From contig NZ_AP025523.1 in NCBI RefSeq assembly GCF_027923555.1, forward strand, positions 3,042,484 to 3,106,483: a stretch of 64,000 nt of DNA, read 5' to 3'. Source of the stretch: Vulcanimicrobium alpinum. Lineage in GTDB: Bacteria; Vulcanimicrobiota; Vulcanimicrobiia; Vulcanimicrobiales; Vulcanimicrobiaceae. The translations under genes and the position numbers were made by a program. Of this stretch, positions 16,937 to 25,734 are shown in pieces; positions within the stretch are counted from its first letter, which is position 1; the number at the start of each line of letters is the position of its first letter. The notes below the pieces were generated by a model. That model had not been told where the DNA came from, did not search any database, and saw nothing but the letters and a program-made list of their open reading frames with translations.

Positions 16937-17420
16937 GAACAGCGGACCTCTGCTGAGCGCCGGATCGACCGGGGACGACGTGCGGCGCGTCCAGCGGCTG
17001 TTGGTGATGATGAAGCTGCTGGACTACACCGGCATCGACGGGATCTTCGGACCGCAGACGACGGCATCGGTACAGACGTTCCAGCAGTCGAGCGGACTCA
17101 CCGCCGACGGCATCGTCGGGCCTGCGACGTGGAGCGCGCTGCCGGCCGATCCCCGCACGCCGCAGCTCGCGGCCGGATCGTCGGGACCCGCAGTCTCGGC
17201 GCTGCAGACCGGCCTGCTGGCGTACGGCGGCGCGGGGAGCGCAACCGATCCTGGGCCGATCGACGGCATCTTCGGTCCGCAAACGACGGCCGCGGTGAAG
17301 GCCTATCAAAGCGCGCGCGGCACATACGCCGACGGCATCGTCGGCGACGCGACCTGGTGGATCCCCGCCGGCGCCGCCGGCGCAACGCTGGCATCCCTCG
17401 CGGGCGCAACGACAGTCTGA
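16935..17420 (+). CDS. Protein with two peptidoglycan-binding (PG_binding_1) repeats
   Basis: 161 residues built almost wholly from two ~65-residue PG_binding_1 units: GSTGDDVRRVQRLL to IDGIFGPQTTASVQTFQQ, then GSSGPAVSALQTGL to IDGIFGPQTTAAVKAYQS, each followed by the DGIVG(P/D)ATW motif. No catalytic domain and no signal peptide are visible, so export or a cytosolic role is unclear. GGTGG precedes ATG 16935. It is divergent from the lipoprotein gene with overlapping start codons and convergent with uvrB. Confidence 0.85.
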   Translation: MNSGPLLSAGSTGDDVRRVQRLLVMMKLLDYTGIDGIFGPQTTASVQTFQQSSGLTADGIVGPATWSALPADPRTPQLAAGSSGPAVSALQTGLLAYGGAGSATDPGPIDGIFGPQTTAAVKAYQSARGTYADGIVGDATWWIPAGAAGATLASLAGATTV

Positions 17421-17447
17421 AGTCGCGCTGAGCCGGCGTGACGCGCG

Positions 17448-19499
17448 TTAGGTGCCGATGAGTTCTTTGAGGGCGTGCTGGAAGATCTTCGGGGCTTTGC
17501 CTTGGAAGAGCACGCTTTCGTTGCCGCCGATCTGTTTGCGCAGGTTGACGAGTTCGTCGCGCAGCGCCGCGGCCTTCTCGAATTCGAGGTTGGCGGCGGC
17601 GTCGCGCATCTTGCGTTCGATCTCTTTCGCCATCGCTTCGGCGACCTCGCGCGGCAGGCGCTCCGCGCGCACCGCAGCCGCGGCGTCGTTGCCGCCTTCG
17701 CCGCCGCCGATGAGACTGAGGATGTCGTGGACCTCCTTGCGGATCGTGCGCGGCTCGATGCCGTGCTCGAGGTTGAACGCCACCTGTTTCTCGCGGCGGC
17801 GCTTCGTCTCGCCGAGCGCTTTCGCCATCGACTCGGTGACGACGTCGGCGTACATGATGACCTTGCCCTCGACGTTGCGCGCCGCGCGGCCGATCGTCTG
17901 GATCAGCGACGTCCCCGAGCGCAGATAGCCTTCCTTGTCGGCGTCGAGGATCCCGACCAGCGAGACCTCGGGCAGGTCGAGCCCTTCGCGCAGCAGATTG
18001 ATCCCGACCAGCACGTCGAACTCGCCCTTGCGCAGATCGCGCAGGATCGCGATGCGCTCGAGCGTCTCGACCTCGCTGTGCAGGTACCGCACGCGGATCC
18101 CGTTCTCGAGCAGATAGTCGGTGAGATCCTCGGCCATCTTCTTCGTCAGCGTGGTGACGAGGACGCGTTCGTTCTTCTCGGCGCGCTTGCGGATCTCGTC
18201 CATGAGATCGTCGACCTGGTGGCGCGTCGGCCGCACCTCGACCTCCGGGTCGACCAATCCCGTCGGACGGATGATCATCTCGACGACCTGCGCCGACTTG
18301 CCGATCTCGTACGTCGCCGGCGTCGCCGAGACGTAGATCACCTGGTTGATGTGCGCTTGGAACTCGTCGAACGTCAGCGGCCGGTTGTCGAGCGCGGAGG
18401 GGAGCCGGAAGCCGTGCTCGACCAGCGAGAGTTTCCGCGAGCGGTCGCCGCCGTGCATCCCGTGCACCTGCGGCAGCGTGACGTGCGATTCGTCGACGAG
18501 CAGAAGCCAGTCCTTGGGCAGGAAGTCGAGCAGCGTCCACGGCGTCGAGCCGGACTCGCGCCCCGAGAGCGGCCCCGAGTAGTTCTCGACGCCGTTGCAG
18601 TAGCCGACTTCGCGCAGCATGTCGAGGTCGTACCGCGTGCGCTGCTCGAGCCGCTGCGCTTCGAGCAGTTTGCCTTCGCTCTTGAAGAACTTCAGCCGCT
18701 CCTCGAGCTCGTTTTCGATCGCGACGATCGCACGGCGCAGTTTCTCGTCGGGCGTGATGTAGTGCTTGGCCGGGAAGATCTTCAGCTCGTCCTTCGACGT
18801 GACGTACTCGCCGGTGAGCTGGTTGACGACGTTGATCGCCTCGATCTCGTCGCCGAAGAACTCGATGCGGTGCACCAGCTCCTCGTCGACGCCGACGAAC
18901 TCGAGCGTGTCGCCGCGCACGCGGAACGTGCCGCGCACGAGGTTGAGATCGTTGCGGCGGTACTGCATCCCGATCAGCTTGCGCAGAAAATCGTCGCGGT
19001 CCAGCGACTGGCCGACCCGGATGTCGGCCGACATCTCCATGTAGTCGGCCGGCGAGCCGAGCCCGTAGATGCACGAGACGGAGGCGACGATCAGCGTATC
19101 GGGGCGGGTCAGCAGCGATTGGGTCGCCGAATGCCGCAGGCGCTCGATCTCGTCGTTGATCGACGAGTCCTTCGCGATGTAGGTATCAGTGTGCGCGATG
19201 TACGCTTCGGGCTGGTAGTAGTCGAAGTACGAGACGAAATACTCGACCGCGTTGTTCGGGAAGAAGTCGCGGAACTCGGCGCAGAGCTGCGCGGCGAGCG
19301 TCTTGTTGTGGCAGAGGACGAGCGTCGGCTTCTGGACCAGTTCGACGATGCGCGCCATCGCCATCGTCTTGCCGGAGCCGGTCACGCCGAGCATGGTCTG
19401 GGCGCGGTCGCCCCGCAGGACGCCCTCCGCGAGCGCCTGGGTGGCGGAGGGCTGGTCTCCGGCCAGCGGATACGACGAGACGAGCTCAAATTTCGGCAT
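17448..19499 (-). CDS. uvrB: Excinuclease ABC subunit B
   Basis: 683 residues, full length. UvrB is the damage-verifying helicase of nucleotide excision repair, working with UvrA and UvrC. Seen here: Walker [13 protein letters not shown], the beta-hairpin region [24 protein letters not shown]-like [13 protein letters not shown], helicase motif [18 protein letters not shown] and the C-terminal UVR motif ([20 protein letters not shown]) that contacts UvrC. Start ATG 19499 is preceded by AGGGGGAAG. It stands alone between a convergent gene and a decayed region. Confidence 0.97.
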   Translation of the reverse strand: MPKFELVSSYPLAGDQPSATQALAEGVLRGDRAQTMLGVTGSGKTMAMARIVELVQKPTLVLCHNKTLAAQLCAEFRDFFPNNAVEYFVSYFDYYQPEAYIAHTDTYIAKDSSINDEIERLRHSATQSLLTRPDTLIVASVSCIYGLGSPADYMEMSADIRVGQSLDRDDFLRKLIGMQYRRNDLNLVRGTFRVRGDTLEFVGVDEELVHRIEFFGDEIEAINVVNQLTGEYVTSKDELKIFPAKHYITPDEKLRRAIVAIENELEERLKFFKSEGKLLEAQRLEQRTRYDLDMLREVGYCNGVENYSGPLSGRESGSTPWTLLDFLPKDWLLLVDESHVTLPQVHGMHGGDRSRKLSLVEHGFRLPSALDNRPLTFDEFQAHINQVIYVSATPATYEIGKSAQVVEMIIRPTGLVDPEVEVRPTRHQVDDLMDEIRKRAEKNERVLVTTLTKKMAEDLTDYLLENGIRVRYLHSEVETLERIAILRDLRKGEFDVLVGINLLREGLDLPEVSLVGILDADKEGYLRSGTSLIQTIGRAARNVEGKVIMYADVVTESMAKALGETKRRREKQVAFNLEHGIEPRTIRKEVHDILSLIGGGEGGNDAAAAVRAERLPREVAEAMAKEIERKMRDAAANLEFEKAAALRDELVNLRKQIGGNESVLFQGKAPKIFQHALKELIGT

Positions 19500-19521
19500 G
19501 CGGCTTCCCCCTGAACCGCAA

Positions 19522-20311
19522 CTACGGCGAAGAGGTTGACGCCCCCGCGCGACCGCGGCGCGCGGCGAGTTCGCTCCGCGACGAGAAGCCGAGCTTGGCG
19601 AGAATCGCTTCAACGTGCTTCTCGACGGTGCGCTCGCTGATCGCGAGTTCGGCGGCCACCGCGCGATTCGACTTACCCGCGGGAAGCAGGCCGCTCACTT
19701 CGCGCTCGCGCGGGGCCGGCTCGTTGGGCGCGACATTGCCGGTAAGCTCCAGCGCTTGCGCGCGCTGGTGCGGCAGATTCAGCTCCGCGCAGCGCGACGC
19801 CACCTTGCGGCGCGCGCGTGCCGTGTCGCGGTCGCCGCCGCGGCGCGGCCGCCGTAGCGTCGAACAGCGAGGTACGCGAGCCCGAGCGGGTTGTTGGGAC
19901 GCGCCACGCCGCAAGCGATGCACGCGCGATCTCGACGTCGCCGGGTCGCGCGTATGCGGCGGCCGCCATCATCACGCGATACTGCGAGAACCCGCGCCCG
20001 CACACAGCGAGCGTTCGATGCAGCAGCGCTGCAGCGTCGTCATAGCGCCCTTCACCGGCATACGATTCGGCGAATGCGCTGGCCATCTCGCCGATGAACG
20101 GCGCCCCCGCTCCGGGAGCAGCTTTCGAGCATGCGATCGGCGTCGAGATAGCCGGTGAGTTCAGGGCGCAGCATGTGCGTGGAAAGCCGCATCGACACAG
20201 CGGTCAGCTTGGCGAACACGAAGCCGGGAAAATCGACGGCATCGAAGAGCGGAGCTGCTTCGTTCAAGCACGAGAGGGCGTCCGCAAAGCGCCCGCGCCG
20301 CAGATGGCACT
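19522..20311 (-). pseudogene. Decayed LuxR-type regulator (TPR region plus C-terminal HTH)
   Basis: The 3' end encodes a convincing LuxR/GerE helix-turn-helix: [20 protein letters not shown] and [19 protein letters not shown], then a stop at 19522. Upstream, TPR-like helices (FADALSCLNEAAPLF; GRYDDAAALLHRTLAVCGRG; YARPGDVEIARASLAAW) are spread over different frames, with shifts near 20100 in a G-run and at one or two places in 19800-19930. The ATPase domain usual in this regulator class is absent. No single frame supports a working protein. It lies just upstream of uvrB on the same strand. Confidence 0.65.
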
Positions 20312-20639
20312 CCGCGCAGTTGCGGATTTCGGGCCGGTAGTGCAGCGTGCGCGCGGTGGCGAGTGCGGCGTCGTCGAGCCAGCGGTTTCCGCAGGATACG
20401 AACTCGTCGGACGCACGCAGCCGTCCGTTCGATCTCCATCTCGCGCGCGATTCCCGGTCATCGGAAGCCGCCGGGCCCGCGTAGCTCGCAGCCCGATCGG
20501 CCGCGCAGCTGGTGACCGTGGCGATCGTTCCGGCCTGAGCGGACGGCAAGGGCGACATCGTGATCGTAGCGGCATTCGCGGATGCGAGGCCCAGGACATT
20601 CGCAACGGCGAAAGCGGTCAGGGAACGGTAAGCGGTCAT
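20312..20639 (-). pseudogene. Remnant of a secreted TonB C-terminal-like protein
   Basis: ATG 20639 starts a signal-peptide-like sequence (TAYRSLTAFAVANVLGLASA) followed by TVTSCAADRAASYAGPAASDD. A single missing base near 20460 would restore PGIAREMEIERTA, and the other frame then gives SCGNRWLDDAALATARTLHY and RPEIRNCA, which resembles the end of a TonB C-terminal domain. The reading continues directly into the TPR part of the neighbouring pseudogene, as if a deletion had joined the two. The family assignment is tentative. Confidence 0.4.
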
Positions 20640-20826
20640 TGGTCTCTCCTCCCGAGGCCAACGCTACGCCGATGCCGCGATCGGCGCGTCCGCGGAACTA
20701 CGCAAAGTGGCGCACGGCCGGTACGTAGGATTCGACCAGCCAGGACCGTCGGACGGGCCTGCCCGAACGATATAGAACGCTTCCCCTGTGCGCCGAGGCG
20801 CTTCCGGAGGCAGAAGGAGCCCGTCC
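20640..20826. other. Intergenic spacer before prs
   Basis: 187 bp between the divergent remnant gene and prs. A TATAGA at 20771-20776 could serve as a -10 element but has no good -35 partner. No RNA gene or clear operator is visible; the last bases hold the prs ribosome site (AGAAGGAG). Confidence 0.4.
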
Positions 20827-21885
20827 GTGATCCAGCCGCCCCTGTTGTTCAGCGGGACTTCCAACCGCCAGTTGGCGGACGAGATCGCGAAGCGGATGCA
20901 GACGCGCGTGGGCAACGCGCTGGTCGATCGCTTCAAGAACGACGAGTGCCGCATCGAGATCCGCGAGAACGTGCGCGGCGCCGAGGTCTTCGTCGTGCAG
21001 TCGCTGTGCCGCTCGCCGCACGGCGCGACGGTGAACGACTCGGTAATGGAACTGCTGCTGATCATCGACGCGCTGCGCCGCGCGTCGGCGAACCGCATCA
21101 CGGCGGTGATCCCATACTACGGCTACGCGAAGCAGGACAAGAAGACGAAAGGCCGCGAGCCGATCTCGGCCAAGCTGGTCGCAAACATGATTGAGCGCGC
21201 GGGCGCCGAGCGGATCGTCACGCTCGACCTCCACGCCGCGCAGATCCAGGGCTTCTTCGACATCCCGGTCGACAACCTGATGGCGGCGCCGACGCTCTGC
21301 AACTACCTCAAGCAGATGAAGCTCGAAGGCGACCGCGTCGTGGTCGTCTCACCCGACGCCGGCGGCGTTCCGCGCGCGGAGACGTTCGCCAAGCGGCTCA
21401 AATCGACGCTCGCGGTGATCATCAAGCGCCGCCCGGAACCCGACGTCTCGGAAGTCACGCACATCGTCGGCGACGTGCAGGGGAAGATCGCCGTCGTGGT
21501 CGACGACATGATCTCCACCGGCGGCACGCTCGTGAAGGCGGCCGAGGCGCTGCGCAAACGCGGCGCGACCGACGTCTACACGCTCGCGACGCACGGCATC
21601 TTCGCCGGTGACGCGATCGCCCAGTTCGAGAAGTCGGAGATCAACCGCGTCATCGTCACCAACACGATCCCGCGCACGATCGACTCGGCGAAAGTCGAAC
21701 ACCTCGAGATCGCGCAGATCCTCGCCGACGCGATCAAACGCATCACCGCCAACCGTTCGGTCTCCGAACTCTTCGCCGCCGACGACGCCGAAACGCCGGC
21801 ACCGCCGGCCGGCAAGCTCGAAGAACCCTCGCCCATCAACACCACGACCCTCACGGCGGTCCCCGCCGCGGTCGCCGCAAGTTAG
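20827..21885 (+). CDS. prs: Ribose-phosphate pyrophosphokinase
   Basis: 352 residues. Makes PRPP from ribose 5-phosphate and ATP for nucleotide, His and Trp synthesis. Signatures: TLDLHAAQIQGFFDIPVDNL, the catalytic flexible loop region IIKRRPEPDV and the PRPP-binding loop VVVDDMISTGGTL. The family norm is ~315 residues; here ~38 extra C-terminal residues rich in Ala, Pro, Glu and Thr follow the last conserved helix. GTG 20827 was chosen because AGAAGGAG lies 8 bp upstream. It leads directly into rplY and pth, a common bacterial grouping. Confidence 0.96.
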   Translation: MIQPPLLFSGTSNRQLADEIAKRMQTRVGNALVDRFKNDECRIEIRENVRGAEVFVVQSLCRSPHGATVNDSVMELLLIIDALRRASANRITAVIPYYGYAKQDKKTKGREPISAKLVANMIERAGAERIVTLDLHAAQIQGFFDIPVDNLMAAPTLCNYLKQMKLEGDRVVVVSPDAGGVPRAETFAKRLKSTLAVIIKRRPEPDVSEVTHIVGDVQGKIAVVVDDMISTGGTLVKAAEALRKRGATDVYTLATHGIFAGDAIAQFEKSEINRVIVTNTIPRTIDSAKVEHLEIAQILADAIKRITANRSVSELFAADDAETPAPPAGKLEEPSPINTTTLTAVPAAVAAS

Positions 21886-21903
21886 GACAGCACCCGCACC
21901 ATC

Positions 21904-22545
21904 ATGGCCAAACCCCACGCAGTCGCACTTCTCAACCTCGAAGCCCGCACCGAGGTCGGCACGACCGGCGCGCAGCACGCGCGCCGCGCCGGCAAGGTCC
22001 CGGGCGTCGTCTACGGGCACGGAAGCGCGACGCCGATCGCGATCGACGCAAAAGAACTCGCCGACCTGATTCTCTCCGGCAGCAAGAGCCACATCGTGCA
22101 GGCGTCGGTCGCCGGGAAGACCGACTCGGTGCTGCTGCGCCGCATCGAAACCGACCCGATCAGCCGCAAACCGCTGAGCGTCGACTTCCAGCGCGTCACC
22201 AAGGGCGAGACGATCTTCGCGACCGTCAACGTCGTCACCGAAGGGACGCCGATCGGCGTCAAGGATCAGGGCGGCGTGATGGACGTGATCACCCACTGCC
22301 TCGAGCTCAAAGGCCCGGCCGACCGGATCCCCGACGTCCTGACCGTCGACGTCAGCGCCCTCAACGTCCACGAGCACATCACCGCAGCGCAGGTCCCGTT
22401 GCCGAAGGGGTTCACCCTGGTGACGCCTCCCGAGACCAATGTGGTCGCCGTCGAGATCACCCGCGCCGCCGTCGGTGCCGAGGAGGAAGCGGCGCCGGCC
22501 GCCGCCGCTCCGGCCGCCGAAGCAGCGGAGCCCGCCGCGGAATAA
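21904..22545 (+). CDS. rplY: 50S ribosomal protein L25 (CTC/TL5 form)
   Basis: 213 residues. Binds 5S rRNA. It is the long two-domain CTC/TL5 form: the N-terminal L25 domain includes LEARTEVGTTGAQHARRAGK and VPGVVYGHG, and the C-terminal TL5 domain runs to about residue 185. An Ala/Glu-rich tail of about 30 residues closes the protein. It starts 18 bp after prs and is followed by pth. Confidence 0.95.
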   Translation: MAKPHAVALLNLEARTEVGTTGAQHARRAGKVPGVVYGHGSATPIAIDAKELADLILSGSKSHIVQASVAGKTDSVLLRRIETDPISRKPLSVDFQRVTKGETIFATVNVVTEGTPIGVKDQGGVMDVITHCLELKGPADRIPDVLTVDVSALNVHEHITAAQVPLPKGFTLVTPPETNVVAVEITRAAVGAEEEAAPAAAAPAAEAAEPAAE

Positions 22546-22566
22546 CCGCGGCGCGCGCGTTCGTCG

Positions 22567-23160
22567 ATGCAGAACGGGCTCGCGAGCGGCGAGCTCTCGA
22601 TGGTGGTCGGCCTGGGGAACCCGGGTGCGAAGTACGCGCGCACCCGCCACAACGCCGGCTTCATCGTCGTCGACGAGCTCGCGCAGCGCTGGGGCGTGCC
22701 CGGCTGGCAGAAAAAGAACGAGGCGCTCTACGCGCTCGACCGCGACCGGCGCTCCCTGCTGGTCAAGCCGCAGTCGTACATGAACCTCAGCGGGCCGCCG
22801 GCGCAGGGGCTGGCGACGTTCTACAAGATCCCGCCGCAGCGGATCCTGGTCGTGGTCGACGAGCTCGACCTCCCGTTCGGGACGCTTCGGATGCGGGCGC
22901 AGGGCTCGGCCGGCGGCCATAACGGGCTCAAGTCGCTGATCGCCGTGTTCGGCACCGGCTTTCCCCGCCTGCGGATCGGAATCGGGCGCTCGCACGAGGG
23001 TGACGCGATCGATCGCGTGCTGGGACCGTTCAGCGACGAGGAGCTCCGGGGGCTCCCCGAGATCGTCGACCGAGCCGTCGCCGGGGTCGAGATCTGGCGG
23101 ACCGAGGGCATCTCCGCCGCGATGAATCGGGTGAACGGGACCAACGTCCCTAAACTCTAG
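22567..23160 (+). CDS. pth: Peptidyl-tRNA hydrolase
   Basis: 197 residues. Releases tRNA from prematurely dropped peptidyl-tRNA. All hallmarks are present: VVGLGNPGAKYARTRHNAGF with the catalytic His, the Asp in VVVDELDLPFG and GSAGGHNGLKSL. Start ATG 22567 adds 11 residues before MVVGLGNPG; an internal ATG at 22600 would match the usual family start more closely, and neither has a strong ribosome site. Likely co-transcribed with prs and rplY. Confidence 0.96.
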   Translation: MQNGLASGELSMVVGLGNPGAKYARTRHNAGFIVVDELAQRWGVPGWQKKNEALYALDRDRRSLLVKPQSYMNLSGPPAQGLATFYKIPPQRILVVVDELDLPFGTLRMRAQGSAGGHNGLKSLIAVFGTGFPRLRIGIGRSHEGDAIDRVLGPFSDEELRGLPEIVDRAVAGVEIWRTEGISAAMNRVNGTNVPKL

Positions 23161-23184
23161 CGAAGACGGGCCGATGGTCCCGGT

Positions 23185-23682
23185 ATGCTCCGCATCGCAG
23201 CCGTCGTCGCGGCGCTCGCGCTGGCGGTTCCGCTCGGCGCGTCGGCGTCCGAAGACGGCCCCGTTCTCATCGCCTTCGTCCATCCGCGCCCGCCGCAGAT
23301 CCAAACGGGCGCGGCCCGGGCGCTCTTCGCCGACGTCAACGCGGCCCGCGCATTGCGCGGCCTCCCCGCGCTCCTGCCGGACCCCCAGCTCGACGAGATC
23401 GCGCTGACCGTGGCGCGCGAGATGGCGGCCCGCCATTACTTCGGCCACACCGATCCCAACGGCATGACCTTCGCCGACCGCCTCCAGTCGGCCGGCTTCC
23501 GCTTCCGCTTCGCCGCCGAGAACCTCGCGTTCGACCGCGACGAACCGCACGCAAACGCGGCGCTGCTGCGCAGTCCCGGCCACTACGCGAACATCATGGA
23601 CGCACACCCGCACCGGCTCGGCGTCGCCGCGATCGCCGCCGGCGAGGGCGAGATCTTCTACGTCGAGGAGTTTTCCGACTAA
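23185..23682 (+). CDS. Secreted CAP (SCP/YkwD-like) domain protein
   Basis: 165 residues with an N-terminal signal peptide (LRIAAVVAALALAVPLGASA). The CAP fold is marked by LFADVNAARALRGLPAL, MAARHYFGHTDPNG (metal-type His), AENLAF and LLRSPGHYANIMD. Bacterial CAP proteins are extracytoplasmic and of varied or unknown function. It begins 24 bp after pth. Confidence 0.88.
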   Translation: MLRIAAVVAALALAVPLGASASEDGPVLIAFVHPRPPQIQTGAARALFADVNAARALRGLPALLPDPQLDEIALTVAREMAARHYFGHTDPNGMTFADRLQSAGFRFRFAAENLAFDRDEPHANAALLRSPGHYANIMDAHPHRLGVAAIAAGEGEIFYVEEFSD

Positions 23683-23736
23683 CGGCGGGTGGATCGGCTG
23701 GACTCCGGCGAGCGTTGGGGGAATAAGGAGCCAACG

Positions 23737-24402
23737 ATGGACTTGCACGGCCGTACCATGGTGATCCGCGTCGATGAAGCGACGCTCGGTGCCGAAGGCG
23801 GCACGTTCTTCAGCGACCTGGTGTTCCTCGGAAATCTCGGCATGCGCCCCGTCGTCGTCGCTCCGACGGCCGACGCCGCCCGCGCGGTGGTGCGCTCGAT
23901 GAACCGCAGCGGCGATGCCGCCGTCGGTCTCTCCGGCGCCGACGCGGGGATGATCCCCGCCGCCGCCGGCACGATCGGCGCGGTCCAGACGAAGCTGCTG
24001 ACGACGCTGCTCGACGCCGGCTACGTCCCGGTGATCGAGCCGCTCGCGTTCGGATTCACCGGAACCGACGTCGCGGTCGCCGCCGACGACGTCGCGCAGG
24101 CGCTCGCGAGCGCGGTCGGCGCGGCGCGCGCGATCTTCTTCAACGACCGCGGCGGCGTGATCGACGCCAAAACGCAACTGCTCGTCGATCAGCTCACGCC
24201 GGCCGAGGCGCTCGCGGTCGCCGACGACACGACGCTGGGCGAGGATCTGCGCGCAGCGGTGCGCGCGGCGGCGCTCGGCGTCCGCGGCGGCGTCGGCGCG
24301 GCGCAGATCTGCGACGGCCGCGTCGCGCACGCGGCGATCGTCGAGTTTCTCACCGCGCGCCACCTCGGGACGCAGGTCGCCGGCACCGTCTACATGGGCT
24401 GA
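23737..24402 (+). CDS. Amino-acid-kinase-fold protein related to acetylglutamate kinase
   Basis: 221 residues. The order of motifs follows ArgB: GNLGMRPVVVAPTADAARAV, AAVGLSGADAGMIPA, LLDAGYVPVIEPLA, VAQALASAVGAARAIFFNDR and a C-terminal GVGAAQICDGRVAHAAIVEF. The N-terminal glycine-rich phosphate loop of true ArgB is missing or altered, and the protein is shorter than the usual ~290 residues. No arginine genes are adjacent. It may be a divergent kinase, a regulator or a LysW-type relative; the function is not assigned. Start ATG 23737 has AAGGAG 7 bp upstream. Confidence 0.7.
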   Translation: MDLHGRTMVIRVDEATLGAEGGTFFSDLVFLGNLGMRPVVVAPTADAARAVVRSMNRSGDAAVGLSGADAGMIPAAAGTIGAVQTKLLTTLLDAGYVPVIEPLAFGFTGTDVAVAADDVAQALASAVGAARAIFFNDRGGVIDAKTQLLVDQLTPAEALAVADDTTLGEDLRAAVRAAALGVRGGVGAAQICDGRVAHAAIVEFLTARHLGTQVAGTVYMG

Positions 24403-24415
24403 CGCGCGGCGCGCG

Positions 24416-25693
24416 TCAGGGCGACGGCGAGGACGGCGGGTTCGCCGTCGCCGGGCCGCCGCCCGGACACGGGTCGGCCGTCCCGGCCGCCGCGGCGATG
24501 CGGCCGCCGAGCGCCGGACGATCGTCGAAGTACCAGCGGATCGAGCGGCGGTCGCAAAGCGGGACGAGATCGTCGTCGGCGAGCCGGACCATCGCGCGCA
24601 CGGTCGCCGCGCGGTCGGGGACGGCGGCGAGCGCGATGCGGTCGGCGCGCGTCTCGAGGTTGCGCGCGTAGCCGGTGTAGATCGGATACAGCACGATCAG
24701 CACCAGGCCGAGGAACGTCGCGACGAGGGCGAGCCGCGAGAGCGCGTCGTCGTCGCGGCGGAAGCCGACGCGGTCGCTCAGCAGCACCGCGAGCGCCGCG
24801 CCGAAGACGAACAGCGTCACCGCGAAGAGCGTCTGACGCAAGGGATCGGCGGTGAGCACGTGCGCGTCGGCGTGCGCGAGCGCGATGCGCAGCTCGGGTT
24901 CGGTCACGTGCGCGAGCGCGACGTCGCCGACGACCGCGCGCGACGTCGGCCCGATGCCGGCGGCCCGCACGCTCATCGCGTTGCCGCGGCGCGACGTCGC
25001 CAGCACGACGACCGGTCGATCGGGGACGCCGACCGCACGGGCGACCTCGGTCGCCAGCGCCGTCACCGCGTGCGGCGTCGTCTTGTGCGGCGTCCCCAGC
25101 GGAACGATCGGCGCAAGCGCGACCGCGAGCAGCGCGCCGCCGTAGAGCCCGGCAGCGACGTAGAGATACCAGGCGCGCACGTTCTCGACCAGCGTGAGCA
25201 CGACGCTCACGACGAGCGCGCCGATCGCCGCGTCGAGCAGCACGCGCATCAGGTAGCCCAGGATCCAGACGTCGAGGCGCTGGTCGGTCACGCCTGCGTT
25301 GAACCCGACGCGATAACTCACCAGCGCGAACGGGAACGCCGCGATCGGCGCGATCGCACCGAGCACCGCGCCGAACGCCGCACGCTGCGCGACGCGGCTG
25401 CGCGTGCGGCGGCGCACCATGTCGCGCACGCGCGCGCCGGTCCCGGATCGCCACAGCCACCACACGGCGAGGATCTGCGCGATCGCCCAGCCGATCGACG
25501 CACCGTGCCGCAGGTCGGCGATCGCGCGCGCCCGTCGCTGGCGGCCGGGGTCGACCAATCCCGCCGCGTCGCGCGTCAGGAGGACGCGATCGGAGAGGGC
25601 GTCGACGCGCGCATCCAGCCGCGTGCGCGCGCTCGCCGGCGGCGGTGCGAACGCGCATGCCAGCGCGACGACGGCGGCGATCGTCACGAACAC
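24416..25693 (-). CDS. M48-like membrane protein with a degenerate zinc site
   Basis: About 425 residues with a signal or first membrane segment (VTIAAVVALACAFAPPPASA) and several later hydrophobic segments. The layout resembles M48/CAAX-protease-like membrane peptidases: NAMSVRAAGIG before the active site, ELRIALAHADAH where HEXXH should be, and LETRADRIAL as the distal Glu-bearing helix. The catalytic Glu of HEXXH is Ala here (HADAH), so peptidase activity is doubtful. GTG 25693 is the first plausible start in frame; it lies upstream of the thyX stop, giving 41 bases free of overlap. It is the last gene of the meaB-thyX operon. Confidence 0.65.
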   Translation of the reverse strand: MFVTIAAVVALACAFAPPPASARTRLDARVDALSDRVLLTRDAAGLVDPGRQRRARAIADLRHGASIGWAIAQILAVWWLWRSGTGARVRDMVRRRTRSRVAQRAAFGAVLGAIAPIAAFPFALVSYRVGFNAGVTDQRLDVWILGYLMRVLLDAAIGALVVSVVLTLVENVRAWYLYVAAGLYGGALLAVALAPIVPLGTPHKTTPHAVTALATEVARAVGVPDRPVVVLATSRRGNAMSVRAAGIGPTSRAVVGDVALAHVTEPELRIALAHADAHVLTADPLRQTLFAVTLFVFGAALAVLLSDRVGFRRDDDALSRLALVATFLGLVLIVLYPIYTGYARNLETRADRIALAAVPDRAATVRAMVRLADDDLVPLCDRRSIRWYFDDRPALGGRIAAAAGTADPCPGGGPATANPPSSPSP

Positions 25694-25734
25694 CCGGCGC
25701 AGCGCGCCGGCCGGCAGACGCAGCGAAGCGGCCC

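Noticed and set aside
15500-17431. Plus-strand open frame over the solute-binding lipoprotein
   Set aside because: Antisense shadow, then out of frame with the peptidoglycan-binding gene.
17421-17447. Possible further copy of the 27-bp repeat (GCTGAGCCGGCGTGACG)
   Set aside because: Too few positions match the core TTCGACNNGCTCAG to claim relationship.
20640-20826. tRNA or small RNA gene before prs
   Set aside because: No cloverleaf or strong hairpin-plus-T-run could be drawn by eye.
21349-24363. 1000-codon minus-strand open frame across prs, rplY, pth and neighbours
   Set aside because: Antisense to five well-supported genes; composition is Arg/Asp/Gly-rich and motif-free.
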